In this document: piece by piece, positions 18,482 to 32,168 of the stretch
How positions within the stretch are numbered: the first letter of the stretch is position 1
How the letters are laid out: each line of letters starts with the position of its first letter
Assembly (NCBI RefSeq): GCF_017810075.1
Contig: NZ_JADNYK010000002.1
Coordinates: 620,001 to 684,000 of the forward strand
Direction of reading: 5' to 3'
Source of the DNA: Pseudozobellia sp. WGM2
Lineage (GTDB): Bacteria > Bacteroidota > Bacteroidia > Flavobacteriales > Flavobacteriaceae
Length of the DNA stretch: 64,000 nucleotides
Notes under the pieces: model-generated
Database searches by the model: none
What the model was told of the DNA's origin: nothing
What the model saw: the letters and a program-made list of their open reading frames with translations, nothing else
Made by a program: the position numbers and the translations under genes

Positions 18482-19384
18482 CTATCTTAGCCTATTCAAC
18501 TGATCCATTATTTTATAGTATTCCTTAGGAAAGTTTTCTTTAAAGGGTTTCCCTATAACTTCGTAATACTCCCTGCCCCTATCCAAATGGATAGAAATAA
18601 ATTCAAAGATTTCATTAGTTGTCCTGTTTATTTTCTCTATACTACCTTTTCCATTCACAATCAGATAAAACAAGTCATATCCTTCCAAAAAAATTTTCCC
18701 TTTCTTAATTGTCATCAACCATGTTCTGACCTCCTTTGTAATACCATGCTTTCCAGTAATGTGGAAAAATTGTTTCCAATTAGTTACTTGATTTTCTAAA
18801 TCTTCTTTTTTCTTCCTTTTTGTAGTGAATAAATCATCGAACCAACTTGTGTTCAAAACATCATTAGGATTGTACTTTCTGTAATTGTGTTTCATTATTG
18901 GTTCTATTTGACCAATTGTATATGCCCACATTTTCCCGTACGTATTTATATTTAATGTAGCATTTTTTGTCTCCATGAATGCTCCATAGTGAAAAAGCAG
19001 AAAAATAAATATCAAAATCAGATTCCAATTAAAGAACCAAACATATTTTATAATTGTAAGGTTATTAGCGACAATTTGAAAAAATTCTCGTTTTGAATTT
19101 GTCCATATTGTAATTTCTTTATTTGTATAATCTCCTTGAAGAAAGGGCTTATAATCACTGGAATAAGGGTTATAGAAAGGTTTGTCCATGTTTTTTAACC
19201 AAACGTATAGGCAATCGGATCTATTATTGCTTGGACATTCATCTACTTCATATTTTAACACAATTCCTTTTTTTTGATGAAAATCAGATAAAAAAGGGCG
19301 AGAAAGTTGTAAATATGCCGCGAATAGGAGTGTCAAAAAGCTTCCTATAAATATTGGTATTGGTGTTCTGCCTATACCAGCCAT
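18482..19384 (-). CDS. Membrane protein coupled to the 1566-aa protein, candidate immunity protein
   Basis: A 300-aa protein of unrecognised family. It has an N-terminal membrane segment (residues about 9-27, PIFIGSFLTLLFAAYLQL), a second hydrophobic segment near residues 115-135 (WFFNWNLILIFIFLLFHYG), and a soluble C-terminal half. Its ATG shares one base with the TAA of the large gene upstream (TAATG at 19382-19386), so the two are translationally coupled. A small membrane protein coupled directly behind a large exported protein with a variable-looking C-terminus is the layout of toxin-immunity pairs. Alternatives are an accessory membrane anchor or an assembly factor. Confidence 0.65.
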   Translation of the reverse strand: MAGIGRTPIPIFIGSFLTLLFAAYLQLSRPFLSDFHQKKGIVLKYEVDECPSNNRSDCLYVWLKNMDKPFYNPYSSDYKPFLQGDYTNKEITIWTNSKREFFQIVANNLTIIKYVWFFNWNLILIFIFLLFHYGAFMETKNATLNINTYGKMWAYTIGQIEPIMKHNYRKYNPNDVLNTSWFDDLFTTKRKKKEDLENQVTNWKQFFHITGKHGITKEVRTWLMTIKKGKIFLEGYDLFYLIVNGKGSIEKINRTTNEIFEFISIHLDRGREYYEVIGKPFKENFPKEYYKIMDQLNRLR

Positions 19385-22300
19385 TAGTTTTGTTTATTTA
19401 GTTCGTCGATTAGTGCCTTGTATTCCTTATTGTGATTTTTTTGGAACCATTCTTTAAAGTCCCTATGGGTATCTAGATAAGTAGCCAAACTACTTATCGT
19501 ACGTTCAAAGTTATTAGGGCTCTTATAAACTGACCCTAGATTAATTAATAAATTGCCGGTCTCATAAATTAATAAAAAGGCCTTGCCTTCTGAGGATGAC
19601 TGTAGCGAATTTCTAACATCACTAGTCATTACATATGCATTCATTTGATTATAAAAGAGGGTTCCATAAGAAAGAACCTTAGTAAGACCTTTAGTGGCTT
19701 TCAGTAAAGCACTTCCTGCATATATTGTTGTTCCAACTGATACAACATCGCCTAAAAACTCTTTAAGCATTATCAAATTGTTATTCTTGATAATACCGTG
19801 AAAGAAAAATGCCGGAATAGGAATATATGTTCCCTCCTCTATCCCCAATTCTTCTATTGGGGTTGTAAATTCAATGGTCAATATGTCATAGGCATCATAT
19901 TCACCTTTAGAAGCAAAGTTTTCAAATCTGTAAAATCCATAGCCTTGATTTTCAACAATGCCCCAAATATTACTGCAGTCTTGTACCTCGCAATCGAGGT
20001 AATACTTAGTGTTGCTTCCAAAATAGTTTATATCGAAATTTGCCTGAAATGAGAATTTTTCCATTTCCTCCATTTTAGAAATGTAGTTCAAATCAGCTTC
20101 TATTAAAAGCCACAGAGTTTCTTTTCTATACCACTTAAAATTCGTTTCTCTTTCTTTATACTTTTGAATATACGAATCAAGCCCTCCTTCTGACTGAACG
20201 AATTTATCAAACAATAATTGAATAAGAATTGTGAAAGATTCTTGACCCCCCGCATTGTGAACGACAGAGAAAAGGTTTTCAAAAATTGATTCTCTACCTA
20301 CTGTTCGTAAACGAATTTCTTTTAAAAATTCTCCACACTCTTCCTTTCTTACCGAAGCTATTAACTTTAGTATCAGTCCTTCCTCATCATCAACATTGTC
20401 TTTAAAAATACCCAATACATTTCCTTCCGTAATAAATATTTCATTGTTCAATATGAATTGTAGAATCTCAACCTTCTCATTGGCGGAAAGGTTGGACAAT
20501 AACTCTGTTGTGGAGTAGCCAATAATAAAAAATAAATCCGCTGTATTTACCTTTTGTAAATTAGTATGTTCTTTAAAAATTCTATCTATTTCAATTAGTA
20601 TGGAAGCATATTCCTCCCAGGCATTATCTCTGGCCCACCATGATTCGGACAGTGATTCATATAAATATCGATGATTTTTCCATATCAGGCTACTCTTTTC
20701 TTCATTGTTAAATTTCTCTATTTGCGAAACTAAATTGTCATAGTATTCAGTGCCATTTTTACATATCAGGTCTACCAATTGGTCAAAAGAATTTTGCTCC
20801 GATTCGCCTATAACAGAACTTATATAAGTGTCATAAAACTTTTTCCCTTCGGAACATAACTCTGGAATACAATTACTAATAATATCAACCTCCGTAAAAT
20901 TATTTTTAAGCTCCTCAAAAGAAACCCCGGTGGCACTTGACTTTACATAGGTGTAGGTAGATTGATAAGTTTTGTTACAATAGCCAGGGACATACTCAAA
21001 TAGATAAACGGTATCTTCATCACCAATGTCGGTTTCCTTGTTCTTATATTCCTCATCTGTAATCTGTATACTTGAGTTATGGTAGTATCCCTTGAACTGT
21101 CCGTTTGAATCATACTCTGCCCAATATTTAGTTCCGTCATTTAGTTTAAAGCCAGGTACAGTCCCTTTAGGGGTTAAATGTTCTGGGTCTGATATAATTG
21201 TTGAAGAATTTCTTATTGAAAAAGCCTCCCAGCTAGGCGTAAACCAAATCTTACCGGCAATCTCGCCCTCTTCTTCCTCCTGGAACAAATAAAACTTTAA
21301 GGAGGGGTCATGGATCTGGGCCCAATGGGTATGGGGCAGTTGGTCTCCGCTACCATAATCCATTAGCCAATCGGTTCTTTCTTCATTTATGCCGTATTCA
21401 GAAAAAGGATGTTGCAGGGCAAAAATACCGTGCCCTATTTCGTGGGCCAGTGTTTTACTTTTGTCACCACCTTTATCTTCTTCCTCAGGTTGGCCTCCAA
21501 ATACAAAGCCCATTTGGCGCTGTAATGGCATAAACCCACCAATAGGACGGGAAGGTTCAATGTCATTAAAGACCAAAATGTAATAGGTGCTGGCATTATA
21601 ACCTTCTAACTGTTTTACCCTATTGACGAGCATTTTTTGCTCCTCATTGTAGGCGGCGGCCCAAGCACTTTCGCCAAAATCCAAAGTTTGGTTACTACCT
21701 AGCTCAGACTTTTTGATAGAAAGGCTTAAGCTTTTGCCAAACTGTATATTCGCTACCGCTTTTTCAAAAATTTTGGAGACATTGCTTTCTATACTCCCCA
21801 GTGAAGCACCGTTTACGGAAACCAAGGCAACATTTACACTTCTCTCCGTAAGGTGCCATAGGTTAAATGCCCCTGCGGTGAGCTGTTTGCTATTGTCCTC
21901 TTTGCTAGCTACAGTGGCATAAATCACCTCATTTTCAAAGGAATATCTTCCGGTGAGGGTCAAGGTCGCTGTAGAACCGTTAAAAGTTGTGGGAATGGAA
22001 CCCCCTTGTTTGGTCTTAAAACTAACATCGTCTGCTTTGTAGTCACCATTTTTTAGGTCAATAGTCGCCTTAATTTTGGTGGTAGCCCCTTTTTTAACGG
22101 CATGAAGGGTCAATGGATAATCTTTGCCATCGGCATCTTTAATGACCGTATATTCCTGGGCGAGTGTGCCAATGTTTCCCGTGGGCATGATATCCATTCC
22201 GTAGGTGCCCTCCTCATTAAAGGTTACTTTTATGCCTTTAGCGGTAAGGGATTCCAGTTGTCCGTTATTGGAAACCCCTTCTACGTTATTGCCGGTAATG

Positions 22301-24084
22301 GCCCCATTTTGGTCTATGGTACCTCCTTCGGTGATTTCGCCCTCGGCATCCACATAATAGGTTTTGCCCTCGCTATCGGTAATGACCATGTCATCTCCTA
22401 AGGGTTCAGATTTGGTCACCCCATTTTGTGGGTTGGTAATGACCACCTTTCCGTCCTCAATTTTTATATCGTCTTTATCAATAGCCGAATTGACCTTGAT
22501 TTCATCCAAATCATTATCGCCCTCAACAAATTCTCCCACCGCATCCACGGCATCGGTAACGGTATCTACCGCTTCGTCTATGTCCAGAATATTCTGCATA
22601 TTGGGATCATACACGGTCAGCACCGAACCTTCTACCAACTGATTATCCGTATTTACCAACACATTGGTAAATGCTACTCCCACACGTATGCTGTTGAGAT
22701 AGGGAATGGTTACATATCCCTTACCGGTAAAACGGCCATTACTGCCGCTGGTTTCCAAAACCTTAATGGGGAAATCGCCCGCCTTAAAGGCATCCCCGGC
22801 ATAGAGATTGGCAAGGGGCTCTTTATTGCTTAGGTTAAAATTGGGGGTGATGTTGCAATCATAAACGGCAGCCTCTACATCAGCAATAAAAGTGGTAAAC
22901 TGCTTGGTAACACTCCAATCACTGCCCGTTATCGTACATTGTTTTTGAACCTGATATTCATAGACCGTACCTGGTTTAAGGTCCCACAGGGTGGTTTGGT
23001 TGCCACTAGTCTTATTGGTAAACCACTCCGCTCCTTCCACGTTTTTTTGCCGGTAACGTAGGGTGTACTCCGGTACGTCGGTAGAGAAATCGTCCCAAAA
23101 AATATTGGCATTGGTACTGCCCTTTACCTCATGGTTGATACCGAAGGGCAAATCACAACTGCCCGCATAACTAAAGGAATAGATTTCGCTATAGCCTTGG
23201 TTTTCAAAAAGGCCCACTTCTTCCAACCCTTGTTTTGCCTTTGCCTGCACCCGCCAGGCATAGTTTTTGCCCGATAGGAAGAGCGGATCCGCCGGTCCGT
23301 ATACATAGGTAGTGGCATTGGTAACGGTCTGAAAAACGGGAGGGGAGCTTAAAAAGGCCTGTTGTGGGTCCACTTGTGTATCCCAAATTTCCACAATGCT
23401 AAGCTCGTATTCTACATTACTAACGTTTACGTGTCTGGGTGTCCACTGAAATATAATGTTCTGCGGATTGATTTCTTCTACATTGGTCTTGTTCCTGGGG
23501 GATACCAAAAAGGGCGGTTCGTTTTGGAATACCACACTAATGGCACACGATTTTTGGGACAGACGACTGCCGGTAAGCACATCGAACACCTCGAAACAAA
23601 AGTTGTAGGCTCCTTCGGGGATGGCATTGCCATATACATTACCCGAAATACCGTTGAGGTTTTCATACCTAAAATAGGGGGCCAGCTCTACGTTGGTAAG
23701 TACCAGGGGAACACCTCCTTCTAAAAAGAGGGGCGAAGCGCCGGTAACCAGGTCTTTACTTTGAAAACTGATACCGCTACCCTCAAAGGAAACTCTTAGG
23801 CGCACTTCGCGATTTGCAATCTCAAAATCGTTTAAAATTAATTGTACTCGCAACGGACTGTTAACGGTATTCTCATTGGCGTATTCCGAAAAATAAATAG
23901 GTGGGGGTGGCGTCACTTGCGGAATTACCTGTACGGGAAAAGATTGTGCGGTGGCGGTGGTTAGGTTTAGAGTTAATAGTAAAAATAAAATAGTTGTCTG
24001 TAGCAACAAATAGGTAGCTTTGCGATAAGACACAAGTCTACCGTTCTTATTGATGTTATAATGTTTCACTGTTTTTGACAACAT
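19384..24084 (-). CDS. TANFOR-like, fibronectin and metallopeptidase-like protein with toxin-type C-terminal architecture
   Basis: A 1566-aa exported protein. A signal sequence ends near residue 47 (LTTATAQ). The next part ([33 protein letters not shown]) matches what I remember of TANFOR-domain proteins, and a fibronectin III-like unit follows near residues 310-400. Then comes an Asp/Glu-rich repeat-like section, and at residues 881-892 [12 protein letters not shown], a HExxH zinc site with a third His, followed by LMDYGSG resembling a Met-turn. The last 600 residues differ in character: helical, Glu/Asn-rich, with a hydrophobic stretch ([20 protein letters not shown]) like pre-toxin segments, and a short end (about 45 residues). 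In polymorphic toxins, such a peptidase is thought to release the tip. The usual terminal toxin domain seems short or missing here. Confidence 0.7.
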   Translation of the reverse strand: MLSKTVKHYNINKNGRLVSYRKATYLLLQTTILFLLLTLNLTTATAQSFPVQVIPQVTPPPPIYFSEYANENTVNSPLRVQLILNDFEIANREVRLRVSFEGSGISFQSKDLVTGASPLFLEGGVPLVLTNVELAPYFRYENLNGISGNVYGNAIPEGAYNFCFEVFDVLTGSRLSQKSCAISVVFQNEPPFLVSPRNKTNVEEINPQNIIFQWTPRHVNVSNVEYELSIVEIWDTQVDPQQAFLSSPPVFQTVTNATTYVYGPADPLFLSGKNYAWRVQAKAKQGLEEVGLFENQGYSEIYSFSYAGSCDLPFGINHEVKGSTNANIFWDDFSTDVPEYTLRYRQKNVEGAEWFTNKTSGNQTTLWDLKPGTVYEYQVQKQCTITGSDWSVTKQFTTFIADVEAAVYDCNITPNFNLSNKEPLANLYAGDAFKAGDFPIKVLETSGSNGRFTGKGYVTIPYLNSIRVGVAFTNVLVNTDNQLVEGSVLTVYDPNMQNILDIDEAVDTVTDAVDAVGEFVEGDNDLDEIKVNSAIDKDDIKIEDGKVVITNPQNGVTKSEPLGDDMVITDSEGKTYYVDAEGEITEGGTIDQNGAITGNNVEGVSNNGQLESLTAKGIKVTFNEEGTYGMDIMPTGNIGTLAQEYTVIKDADGKDYPLTLHAVKKGATTKIKATIDLKNGDYKADDVSFKTKQGGSIPTTFNGSTATLTLTGRYSFENEVIYATVASKEDNSKQLTAGAFNLWHLTERSVNVALVSVNGASLGSIESNVSKIFEKAVANIQFGKSLSLSIKKSELGSNQTLDFGESAWAAAYNEEQKMLVNRVKQLEGYNASTYYILVFNDIEPSRPIGGFMPLQRQMGFVFGGQPEEEDKGGDKSKTLAHEIGHGIFALQHPFSEYGINEERTDWLMDYGSGDQLPHTHWAQIHDPSLKFYLFQEEEEGEIAGKIWFTPSWEAFSIRNSSTIISDPEHLTPKGTVPGFKLNDGTKYWAEYDSNGQFKGYYHNSSIQITDEEYKNKETDIGDEDTVYLFEYVPGYCNKTYQSTYTYVKSSATGVSFEELKNNFTEVDIISNCIPELCSEGKKFYDTYISSVIGESEQNSFDQLVDLICKNGTEYYDNLVSQIEKFNNEEKSSLIWKNHRYLYESLSESWWARDNAWEEYASILIEIDRIFKEHTNLQKVNTADLFFIIGYSTTELLSNLSANEKVEILQFILNNEIFITEGNVLGIFKDNVDDEEGLILKLIASVRKEECGEFLKEIRLRTVGRESIFENLFSVVHNAGGQESFTILIQLLFDKFVQSEGGLDSYIQKYKERETNFKWYRKETLWLLIEADLNYISKMEEMEKFSFQANFDINYFGSNTKYYLDCEVQDCSNIWGIVENQGYGFYRFENFASKGEYDAYDILTIEFTTPIEELGIEEGTYIPIPAFFFHGIIKNNNLIMLKEFLGDVVSVGTTIYAGSALLKATKGLTKVLSYGTLFYNQMNAYVMTSDVRNSLQSSSEGKAFLLIYETGNLLINLGSVYKSPNNFERTISSLATYLDTHRDFKEWFQKNHNKEYKALIDELNKQN

Positions 24085-24097
24085 TCGTTTTTTATTT

Positions 24098-26647
<2,550 letters not shown>

Positions 26648-26995
26648 ATGTTGGTCGTTATAAACGTTAAATATAAGTTAATGCAATCTATCGCGTAAAA
26701 TTTTTCGACGAAGAACACTTGACTTTCTACAGAATAATCTTACTGAAAACGTCCATTATATTCGATTGCCTGTAAATTACTGGGGTTGACCCTGATTAAA
26801 AACAGGGGAGAAAATTTTATAATATCACCTTATTATAACTAGAATTTTTCATGTGATTTGTACTATTATAATTTTCAGAATGCTAAATTCTTGCTAGTAA
26901 AAAGGTTATTAAAAGACGTGATTGTGTCATTTATTCGGCAAGAAACGGTTAGCTTAAGGGTGTTTTACGACTGACTTATGAAAACTAGCTAAACT
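26648..26995. other. 348-bp divergent intergenic region
   Basis: AT-rich spacer between the divergently transcribed barrel-protein operon and the GAF-histidine kinase. I find no TAnnTTTG element, hairpin terminator or small gene in it. Promoters for both sides must lie here but cannot be placed. Confidence 0.5.
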
Positions 26996-28204
26996 ATGAA
27001 ATACCCTGAAGATCACGCTGAAGAAGAAGAAAGGGTTAAGGCTCTAAAGTCTTACAAAATTCTTGATACGCTTCCTGAAGATGACTATGAAAACCTTACC
27101 AAAATAGCTGCTGAGATATGCGGTACCTCGATTTCACTTGTTAGCTTAATCGATGATCATAGGCAATGGTTTAAATCGAATCATGGTTTAAAGGTCAAAG
27201 AGACATCAAAAGATTATGCATTTTGTGCACATGCAATCAATGATTCTAATGATGGTGATGCCTTTATTATAGAGGATGCTCGTAAAGATGTTCGATTTGC
27301 CGACAACCCTCTAGTGGTAGGTGATCCGAATGTGATTTTTTATGCTGGGGTTCCCTTGGTTACGCCTAGTGGCCTACCATTGGGCACCTTGTGTGTTATC
27401 GATCACAAGAGCAAATCTTTAACCGATAGCCAGATCGAGACCCTTAAAATTTTGAGCAAACAGGTTATGAACCTTTTAGAGCTCAGAAAGAGTAAGAAGC
27501 AATTAGAATCGACAGTTGAAATACTTAAGAAAAACAATGCTGAGTTAGAACGCTTCGCTAGGGTGGCGGCACATGATCTAAAGTCGCCCTTGAACAATAT
27601 ATGGTCGCTTAGTGGATTTTTGAAAGAGGAATTTAAAGGACATATGACCCCCCGGGGAGAAGATATTATTTTACATATTCGAAACTCATCGGAAACGTTA
27701 AGAAAATTTATTGATGGGCTTTTAGTCTTCAGCACTTCAACATCTGTATTACATGAGCATCATGAAGATGTTGTGCTCGATGATCTACATCAGAACTTGG
27801 CCGAACTTTTTGTTTCCGTAGAGAATTCTCAAATTACGATAAACTCCGAATTGACTAGTATTAAGGTAAATAGAACGGCCTTAGAACAAATTCTCATCAA
27901 TTTAATCGCCAATGCTATAAAGCATAATGATAAAGATACCATTGATATTAATTTGGTTGTAGGGCAAAGCGATACTCACTATAGAATATCAGTAGCCGAT
28001 AACGGGCCCGGTATAGCTATTAAAGATCAAGAGAAAATTTTTGAGTTGTTTCAGAAATTAGAAGAAAATGACCGGTTTGGCGAGGTAAGCACAGGTATTG
28101 GTTTGGCTACGGTGAAACGTACGGTCAACAATTTGGGTGGTGAAATAACCCTGATTTCAAAAATGGGCAAAGGCTCAAAGTTCATTTTCACTATTGAAAA
28201 ATAG
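26996..28204 (+). CDS. GAF-domain sensor histidine kinase
   Basis: A 402-aa cytosolic sensor kinase without membrane segments. An N-terminal GAF domain (about residues 20-165, with the phrase [20 protein letters not shown]) is followed by a short coiled linker (ESTVEILKKNNAELERF), a dimerisation/phosphoacceptor domain with His193 in AAHDLKSPLNN, and an ATPase domain with N box (LIANAIKHND), G1 (DNGPGI) and G2 (GIGLATVKR). No response regulator is adjacent. The converging neighbour 25 bp away is a paralogue with the same GAF family, suggesting an old duplication with inversion. Confidence 0.92.
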   Translation: MKYPEDHAEEEERVKALKSYKILDTLPEDDYENLTKIAAEICGTSISLVSLIDDHRQWFKSNHGLKVKETSKDYAFCAHAINDSNDGDAFIIEDARKDVRFADNPLVVGDPNVIFYAGVPLVTPSGLPLGTLCVIDHKSKSLTDSQIETLKILSKQVMNLLELRKSKKQLESTVEILKKNNAELERFARVAAHDLKSPLNNIWSLSGFLKEEFKGHMTPRGEDIILHIRNSSETLRKFIDGLLVFSTSTSVLHEHHEDVVLDDLHQNLAELFVSVENSQITINSELTSIKVNRTALEQILINLIANAIKHNDKDTIDINLVVGQSDTHYRISVADNGPGIAIKDQEKIFELFQKLEENDRFGEVSTGIGLATVKRTVNNLGGEITLISKMGKGSKFIFTIEK

Positions 28205-28228
28205 AGACTTCAAAACTCGATCCCGATA

Positions 28229-29551
28229 TTAATGTTTTGTAGGCACATAGATTTTAAAGGTTACCCCTTCGCCCGGTTTGCTGTTCGCAATAATATAGCC
28301 TTTATGGTTCAGCACAATTTTTTTTACGATGGCCAGCCCGATGCCGGTACCTTCATATTCTTTACGGTTATGCAGTCTGTGAAAAATTTTAAAGATTTGC
28401 TCTGCCGATGTTTGCTCAAACCCGATACCGTTATCGGTCAATGTAATTCTCGCATACTTCATATGATCAAGAAGAGGAACTGAGTTATCTTCTTTAGCGG
28501 TCACCGTAGTCATATCAATTTTTATAACCGAGGCAATGTCTTTTTTGGCAAATTTTAGAGAGTTTACGATGAGATTGGCAAATAGTTGCTTGAATTGTGA
28601 AGGTATTATTTCAGCATGACTTTCGCCAGATATTTTTAAAGATGCTTTTTTGGCCTGAAACTCTTCCATTAAGCTGTCTTTTATATCTTCAATTAAGACC
28701 TCAAAGCGGGTGAGCTCAAATATTTTACCTGATTTTTCGGCTTTTGAATACGCAAGAAGATCTTGAATCAGATTTTGCATACGATTGGCAGCCAACTGCA
28801 TTCTGTTAAACCTATGAATACCTTTTTCAGAAAGATTGGCATGTTCGGTGGCTAGCAATTGCGAGGCGAATGTTTGTATTTTTCTGAGCGGTTCTTGCAT
28901 GTCATGGCTCGAAATATAAGCGAACGATTGCAGTTCTGCATTCATTTTTTCAAGCTCATTGTTCTGTACCTCCAACTCTTTTGTTCTTTGCTGCACCTTG
29001 ATTTCAAGTTCGTTAGAGAGCTCTTGTAAATCATGGTTTTTGTTTTCTAGCTCAATTTTACTTTTTCTTAATTCAAGTAAATTCATCACTTGTTCCGCTA
29101 ATATGGCAAGGGCTTCTTCTTGACTTTTGCTGAGCGAATGGGGTTCATGGTCTATAACGCACAAGGTGCCCAAGGGCAGGCCCGATGCATTTTTTAAGGG
29201 AACACCGGCATAGAATACTACCCTAGGGTTGCCCGTGACCAAAGGATTGTCAAAAAAACGGGAGTCTTCACGAGAATCTTTGACCGTGAAAATGTCTTCA
29301 TGGGTGGTAATTGCATGACTGCAAAAAGATTGTTCTTTTGGGGTCTCACGAACATTGAGACCGTGATTCGATTTAAACCATTGACGCTCATCGTCTAACA
29401 GGGTAATCAGAGATATAGGGGTTTGACAGATTTCGGCAGCAAGTTTGGTCAAGTTGTCATAATCTTTTTCCGGCAAGGTATCCAGTACAGAGTAAGATTC
29501 TAAGTGTTCGAGACGCTCAGCTTCTCTATGATGGTCATCAGCAATTTTCAT
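28229..29551 (-). CDS. GAF-domain sensor histidine kinase, paralogue
   Basis: A 440-aa paralogue of the kinase on the other strand. The GAF domains share long matches ([20 protein letters not shown] against the ALKSYKILDTLPEDDYEN type, and [12 protein letters not shown] in both). It has a longer coiled coil ([20 protein letters not shown]), phosphoacceptor His216 in [11 protein letters not shown], and an ATPase domain with DNGIGF and [11 protein letters not shown]. No membrane segment and no cognate regulator nearby. The 3' ends face each other across 24 bp. Confidence 0.92.
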   Translation of the reverse strand: MKIADDHHREAERLEHLESYSVLDTLPEKDYDNLTKLAAEICQTPISLITLLDDERQWFKSNHGLNVRETPKEQSFCSHAITTHEDIFTVKDSREDSRFFDNPLVTGNPRVVFYAGVPLKNASGLPLGTLCVIDHEPHSLSKSQEEALAILAEQVMNLLELRKSKIELENKNHDLQELSNELEIKVQQRTKELEVQNNELEKMNAELQSFAYISSHDMQEPLRKIQTFASQLLATEHANLSEKGIHRFNRMQLAANRMQNLIQDLLAYSKAEKSGKIFELTRFEVLIEDIKDSLMEEFQAKKASLKISGESHAEIIPSQFKQLFANLIVNSLKFAKKDIASVIKIDMTTVTAKEDNSVPLLDHMKYARITLTDNGIGFEQTSAEQIFKIFHRLHNRKEYEGTGIGLAIVKKIVLNHKGYIIANSKPGEGVTFKIYVPTKH

Positions 29552-29711
29552 AAATAATAGTCAAGCTTTTTGAAAGGCTTACTTTTGAATTTTTAATTAA
29601 TTTTCCTGTGGAGTTCATAGAAGGTTCACAAGTTAAGATATTATGGTTGTTTAACCATAGAAGATGCTCAAAGCTTACGGAAACCTTCGATTTCAGAAGT
29701 AAACGAACGGC

Positions 29712-30257
29712 CTATCTCAGTTGAATGGTTTTCCAGGTAATATCACCCGATTGATACGTTAGCAGATCTTCAAAACCAATTGCGTAATGTGCTGCTAAAG
29801 ATCTTTTGTTTTCGATAGCAACTTCGGTAATAATTGAGGTGAATTCTGGTGTAATTTCAGCGCGCATAGTTCGATAAAGTTGTCTAAAAACTCCTTTTTT
29901 TCTATACTCTTTTGAAATACAGATTTGCCCCATGGCCATATAATTTTCAATTTTTGGCTTTAACGTTTCCAATATATCGAATAGGGGTTTAAGAACGGCT
30001 ATTTTCTTACCAAATTTCGGATGCATACAAAGTGCATAGCCGATGACGTTCTTATTGCTTACGGCTATAATATGTGGGCAGGTTTCGTTCATTTCCTTCA
30101 AAATAGCAAAGGTGTGGTGAACGGTTACAAAACCCTCTCGTTCCTTCTCTTCACCAGAAACAGAGCTTCGTAGGTTTTCCTCTTGTAACTTAAGTATTTG
30201 CTTCAATTCTTCATCTGAAGAACATTTTTTATAAACTATTTCTGATTGGGTGTCCAT
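29712..30257 (-). CDS. GNAT-family N-acetyltransferase
   Basis: Predicted acetyl-CoA-dependent acyltransferase of 181 aa. Motif A is visible as QICISKEYRKKGVFRQLY (acetyl-CoA pyrophosphate loop), followed by IITEVAIENKRSLAAHYAIG, the usual C-terminal strand-helix region. I use the ATG at 30257; a GTG two codons upstream is possible. It overlaps the end of the M61 peptidase gene by 22 bp, so the two form a unit. The substrate is unknown. Confidence 0.85.
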   Translation of the reverse strand: MDTQSEIVYKKCSSDEELKQILKLQEENLRSSVSGEEKEREGFVTVHHTFAILKEMNETCPHIIAVSNKNVIGYALCMHPKFGKKIAVLKPLFDILETLKPKIENYMAMGQICISKEYRKKGVFRQLYRTMRAEITPEFTSIITEVAIENKRSLAAHYAIGFEDLLTYQSGDITWKTIQLR

Positions 30258-32047
30258 AACCACGATTTTCTGTTGTTAAGTTGTCTTTTATTTGGATCTT
30301 CACCTGTTTTTTCCATGGAAATTATACTGTACTCCGGATCCGCTTCTAAGGTCAGAGTAGTTTTTTTAGAGACTCCGTAGCGTTCAAAACCCAAAGTTAA
30401 AGTATCGCCCACCTGATGTTTTTCGATAAAAGTTATGAAGGGTTGACCGTTCGGAAATTTTTCACCATTGATGGTAGTGATTACATCTCCCTTGTTCAAG
30501 CCTGAAGCATATGCCGGGGTATTCATTTTAGGGTTCGAATCAATTTCACCATGGCCGTCTCCGTTCAAGCTGACCTTTGCCCCAAAGTACGGCTTATCCT
30601 GATTCTGTGATAAACTAACACCGACGCTCTGCAACAACTTTTTATAGTCGGGCATTTTGCTTTTGTAGATGTAATCATTAAAAAATTTGTCGGCCAAGCT
30701 TTTTCCTGCATATTCAATCAGTGTTTCATGCAGATCGTTTATGGTATAGCTTTTTTCTTCTTTACCATAGGTCGACCATACCATATTCATATAACCATCT
30801 AAGTTGAGTTTTTGCTCACGAAGCGATAAATCAAGGGCCAGCCCCAAAATACTTCCGTACGAATAGTAAGAGATAAATGTATTTTCTCGGTTTACGGGAT
30901 CGACGGAGGTGGCCGCATCTACGAACGGAGCTTGGTAGCTCATTTCAATAGGATTAAAAAATTGTCTTGCCGGTGAATTCCACACATAATTGAATGTTCC
31001 CGAAAGACCTTCGATATAATCATCATCAGTTATTACACCTGCCCTACATAAACTTAAACCTGTATAGTAACTGGTAAAACCCTCTGCAAACCAAAGGGCA
31101 CTGCTCATATTCGCTTCTTCAAAATTAAAGGGCTCCAAAGATTTCGGACGAATACGCTCAACATTCCAAGCATGAAAGAATTCATGTGATACGGTTCCGA
31201 TATTGCCTTTTATTCCGCCATCCCCAAGTGCGCGTGTACTGGTCAGAATGGTAGAATTTCGGTGTTCCATACCGTCACCTGAAGCGTTGGGTATGTAGCA
31301 GGCCAAGAACGTATAAGTGCCGTAATCGAAGTTGGGCAACTCGCCATATACTTGCTTTTCGGCCAAAACAATTTTCTTGACGTTTTCAAAATAAGTGTCC
31401 AGTTCTTCTTCGGTACCATTGTGATGCAATACAAATCTAATTTTTTGTGCTGTACCGTTTTCTTTGACTTCAAATTCTCTAACGGAGTGATTGCTGATTT
31501 CCGTAGGGCTATCCATAAAATAGTAAAGGTTCGGGGCCATATAGGTGGTGCCCGAAACGAGCGGTAATTGAGTGGCTATCTTCCAATCGAGGTCTTCTCT
31601 TGCTTTAAAGTCAACTTCTATTTTTCGGTCTTTTAGTTCGGGTACGAACATAAACGTTGCGGGAATATTCAAATGCGCATGCGTTTCATCTACCTGAGAG
31701 TAGGTGCCGTCACCGCGATTGGCGAATAAAGTGTAGCTGATACTTATTTTTCCGTCGTGACCGAACACCTGCCATTGGTAGGGGTCTGGCCGATGAACTT
31801 CCAATACATTCCCCTTTCCGTCGGTAGCCTTAAAATTATATACGTTTTTGGCAAATTCATGTAAGGCATAGCGGCCGGGCGAAGTACGGCTCATTCTAAA
31901 CGCAATGGTGTCGGACTTTAATTCTGAAAAACTGGCTTTAATCTCAGCTTCATGGTGCACGGCATTTTCAAAAGAAATCTCATAGAAATTGGTCTGTGCC
32001 GAAGCTAAAAATGGGGCAAATAAAAAAAGATAAATGCTTAGTTTCAT
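30236..32047 (-). CDS. M61-family (glycyl aminopeptidase-like) metallopeptidase with PDZ domain
   Basis: A 603-aa secreted or periplasmic zinc peptidase. Signal peptide at residues 1-17 (MKLSIYLFLFAPFLASAQ). The zinc site is H288-E-F-F-H292 in SHEFFHAWNVERIRP, the hallmark of M61, and the glutamate downstream (ALWFAEGFTSYY) completes it. A PDZ domain lies near residues 490-575 (AYASGLNKGDVITTINGE). The family removes N-terminal Gly or Ala from peptides. It is followed by the overlapping GNAT gene and diverges from bioF across a 121-bp gap. Confidence 0.93.
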   Translation of the reverse strand: MKLSIYLFLFAPFLASAQTNFYEISFENAVHHEAEIKASFSELKSDTIAFRMSRTSPGRYALHEFAKNVYNFKATDGKGNVLEVHRPDPYQWQVFGHDGKISISYTLFANRGDGTYSQVDETHAHLNIPATFMFVPELKDRKIEVDFKAREDLDWKIATQLPLVSGTTYMAPNLYYFMDSPTEISNHSVREFEVKENGTAQKIRFVLHHNGTEEELDTYFENVKKIVLAEKQVYGELPNFDYGTYTFLACYIPNASGDGMEHRNSTILTSTRALGDGGIKGNIGTVSHEFFHAWNVERIRPKSLEPFNFEEANMSSALWFAEGFTSYYTGLSLCRAGVITDDDYIEGLSGTFNYVWNSPARQFFNPIEMSYQAPFVDAATSVDPVNRENTFISYYSYGSILGLALDLSLREQKLNLDGYMNMVWSTYGKEEKSYTINDLHETLIEYAGKSLADKFFNDYIYKSKMPDYKKLLQSVGVSLSQNQDKPYFGAKVSLNGDGHGEIDSNPKMNTPAYASGLNKGDVITTINGEKFPNGQPFITFIEKHQVGDTLTLGFERYGVSKKTTLTLEADPEYSIISMEKTGEDPNKRQLNNRKSWLWTPNQK

Positions 32048-32136
32048 TGATAAAAATTTGTCAAAGCTAATATAGTATTTAATAATGGCAGGGCCTATAC
32101 TAGGTTTTTGAAGCGGAGTGTTTAATAATGTATAGA

Positions 32137-32164
32137 TTTTTCTCTTATAAAGATGTTACATTTG
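32137..32164 (+). promoter_or_regulatory. Probable bioF promoter, near-leaderless
   Basis: TACATTTG at 32157-32164 matches TAnnTTTG; a T-rich -33 region (TTTTTC) sits about 16 bp upstream. The -7 element ends only four bases before the bioF ATG, so transcription should start at or next to the start codon. Confidence 0.5.
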
Positions 32165-32168
32165 ACTT

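Noticed and set aside
22102-22833. Plus-strand frames of 92-135 codons inside the 1566-aa gene
   Set aside because: They mirror the composition of the coding strand in a repeat-like Asp/Glu/Gly-rich region and carry no recognisable domain.
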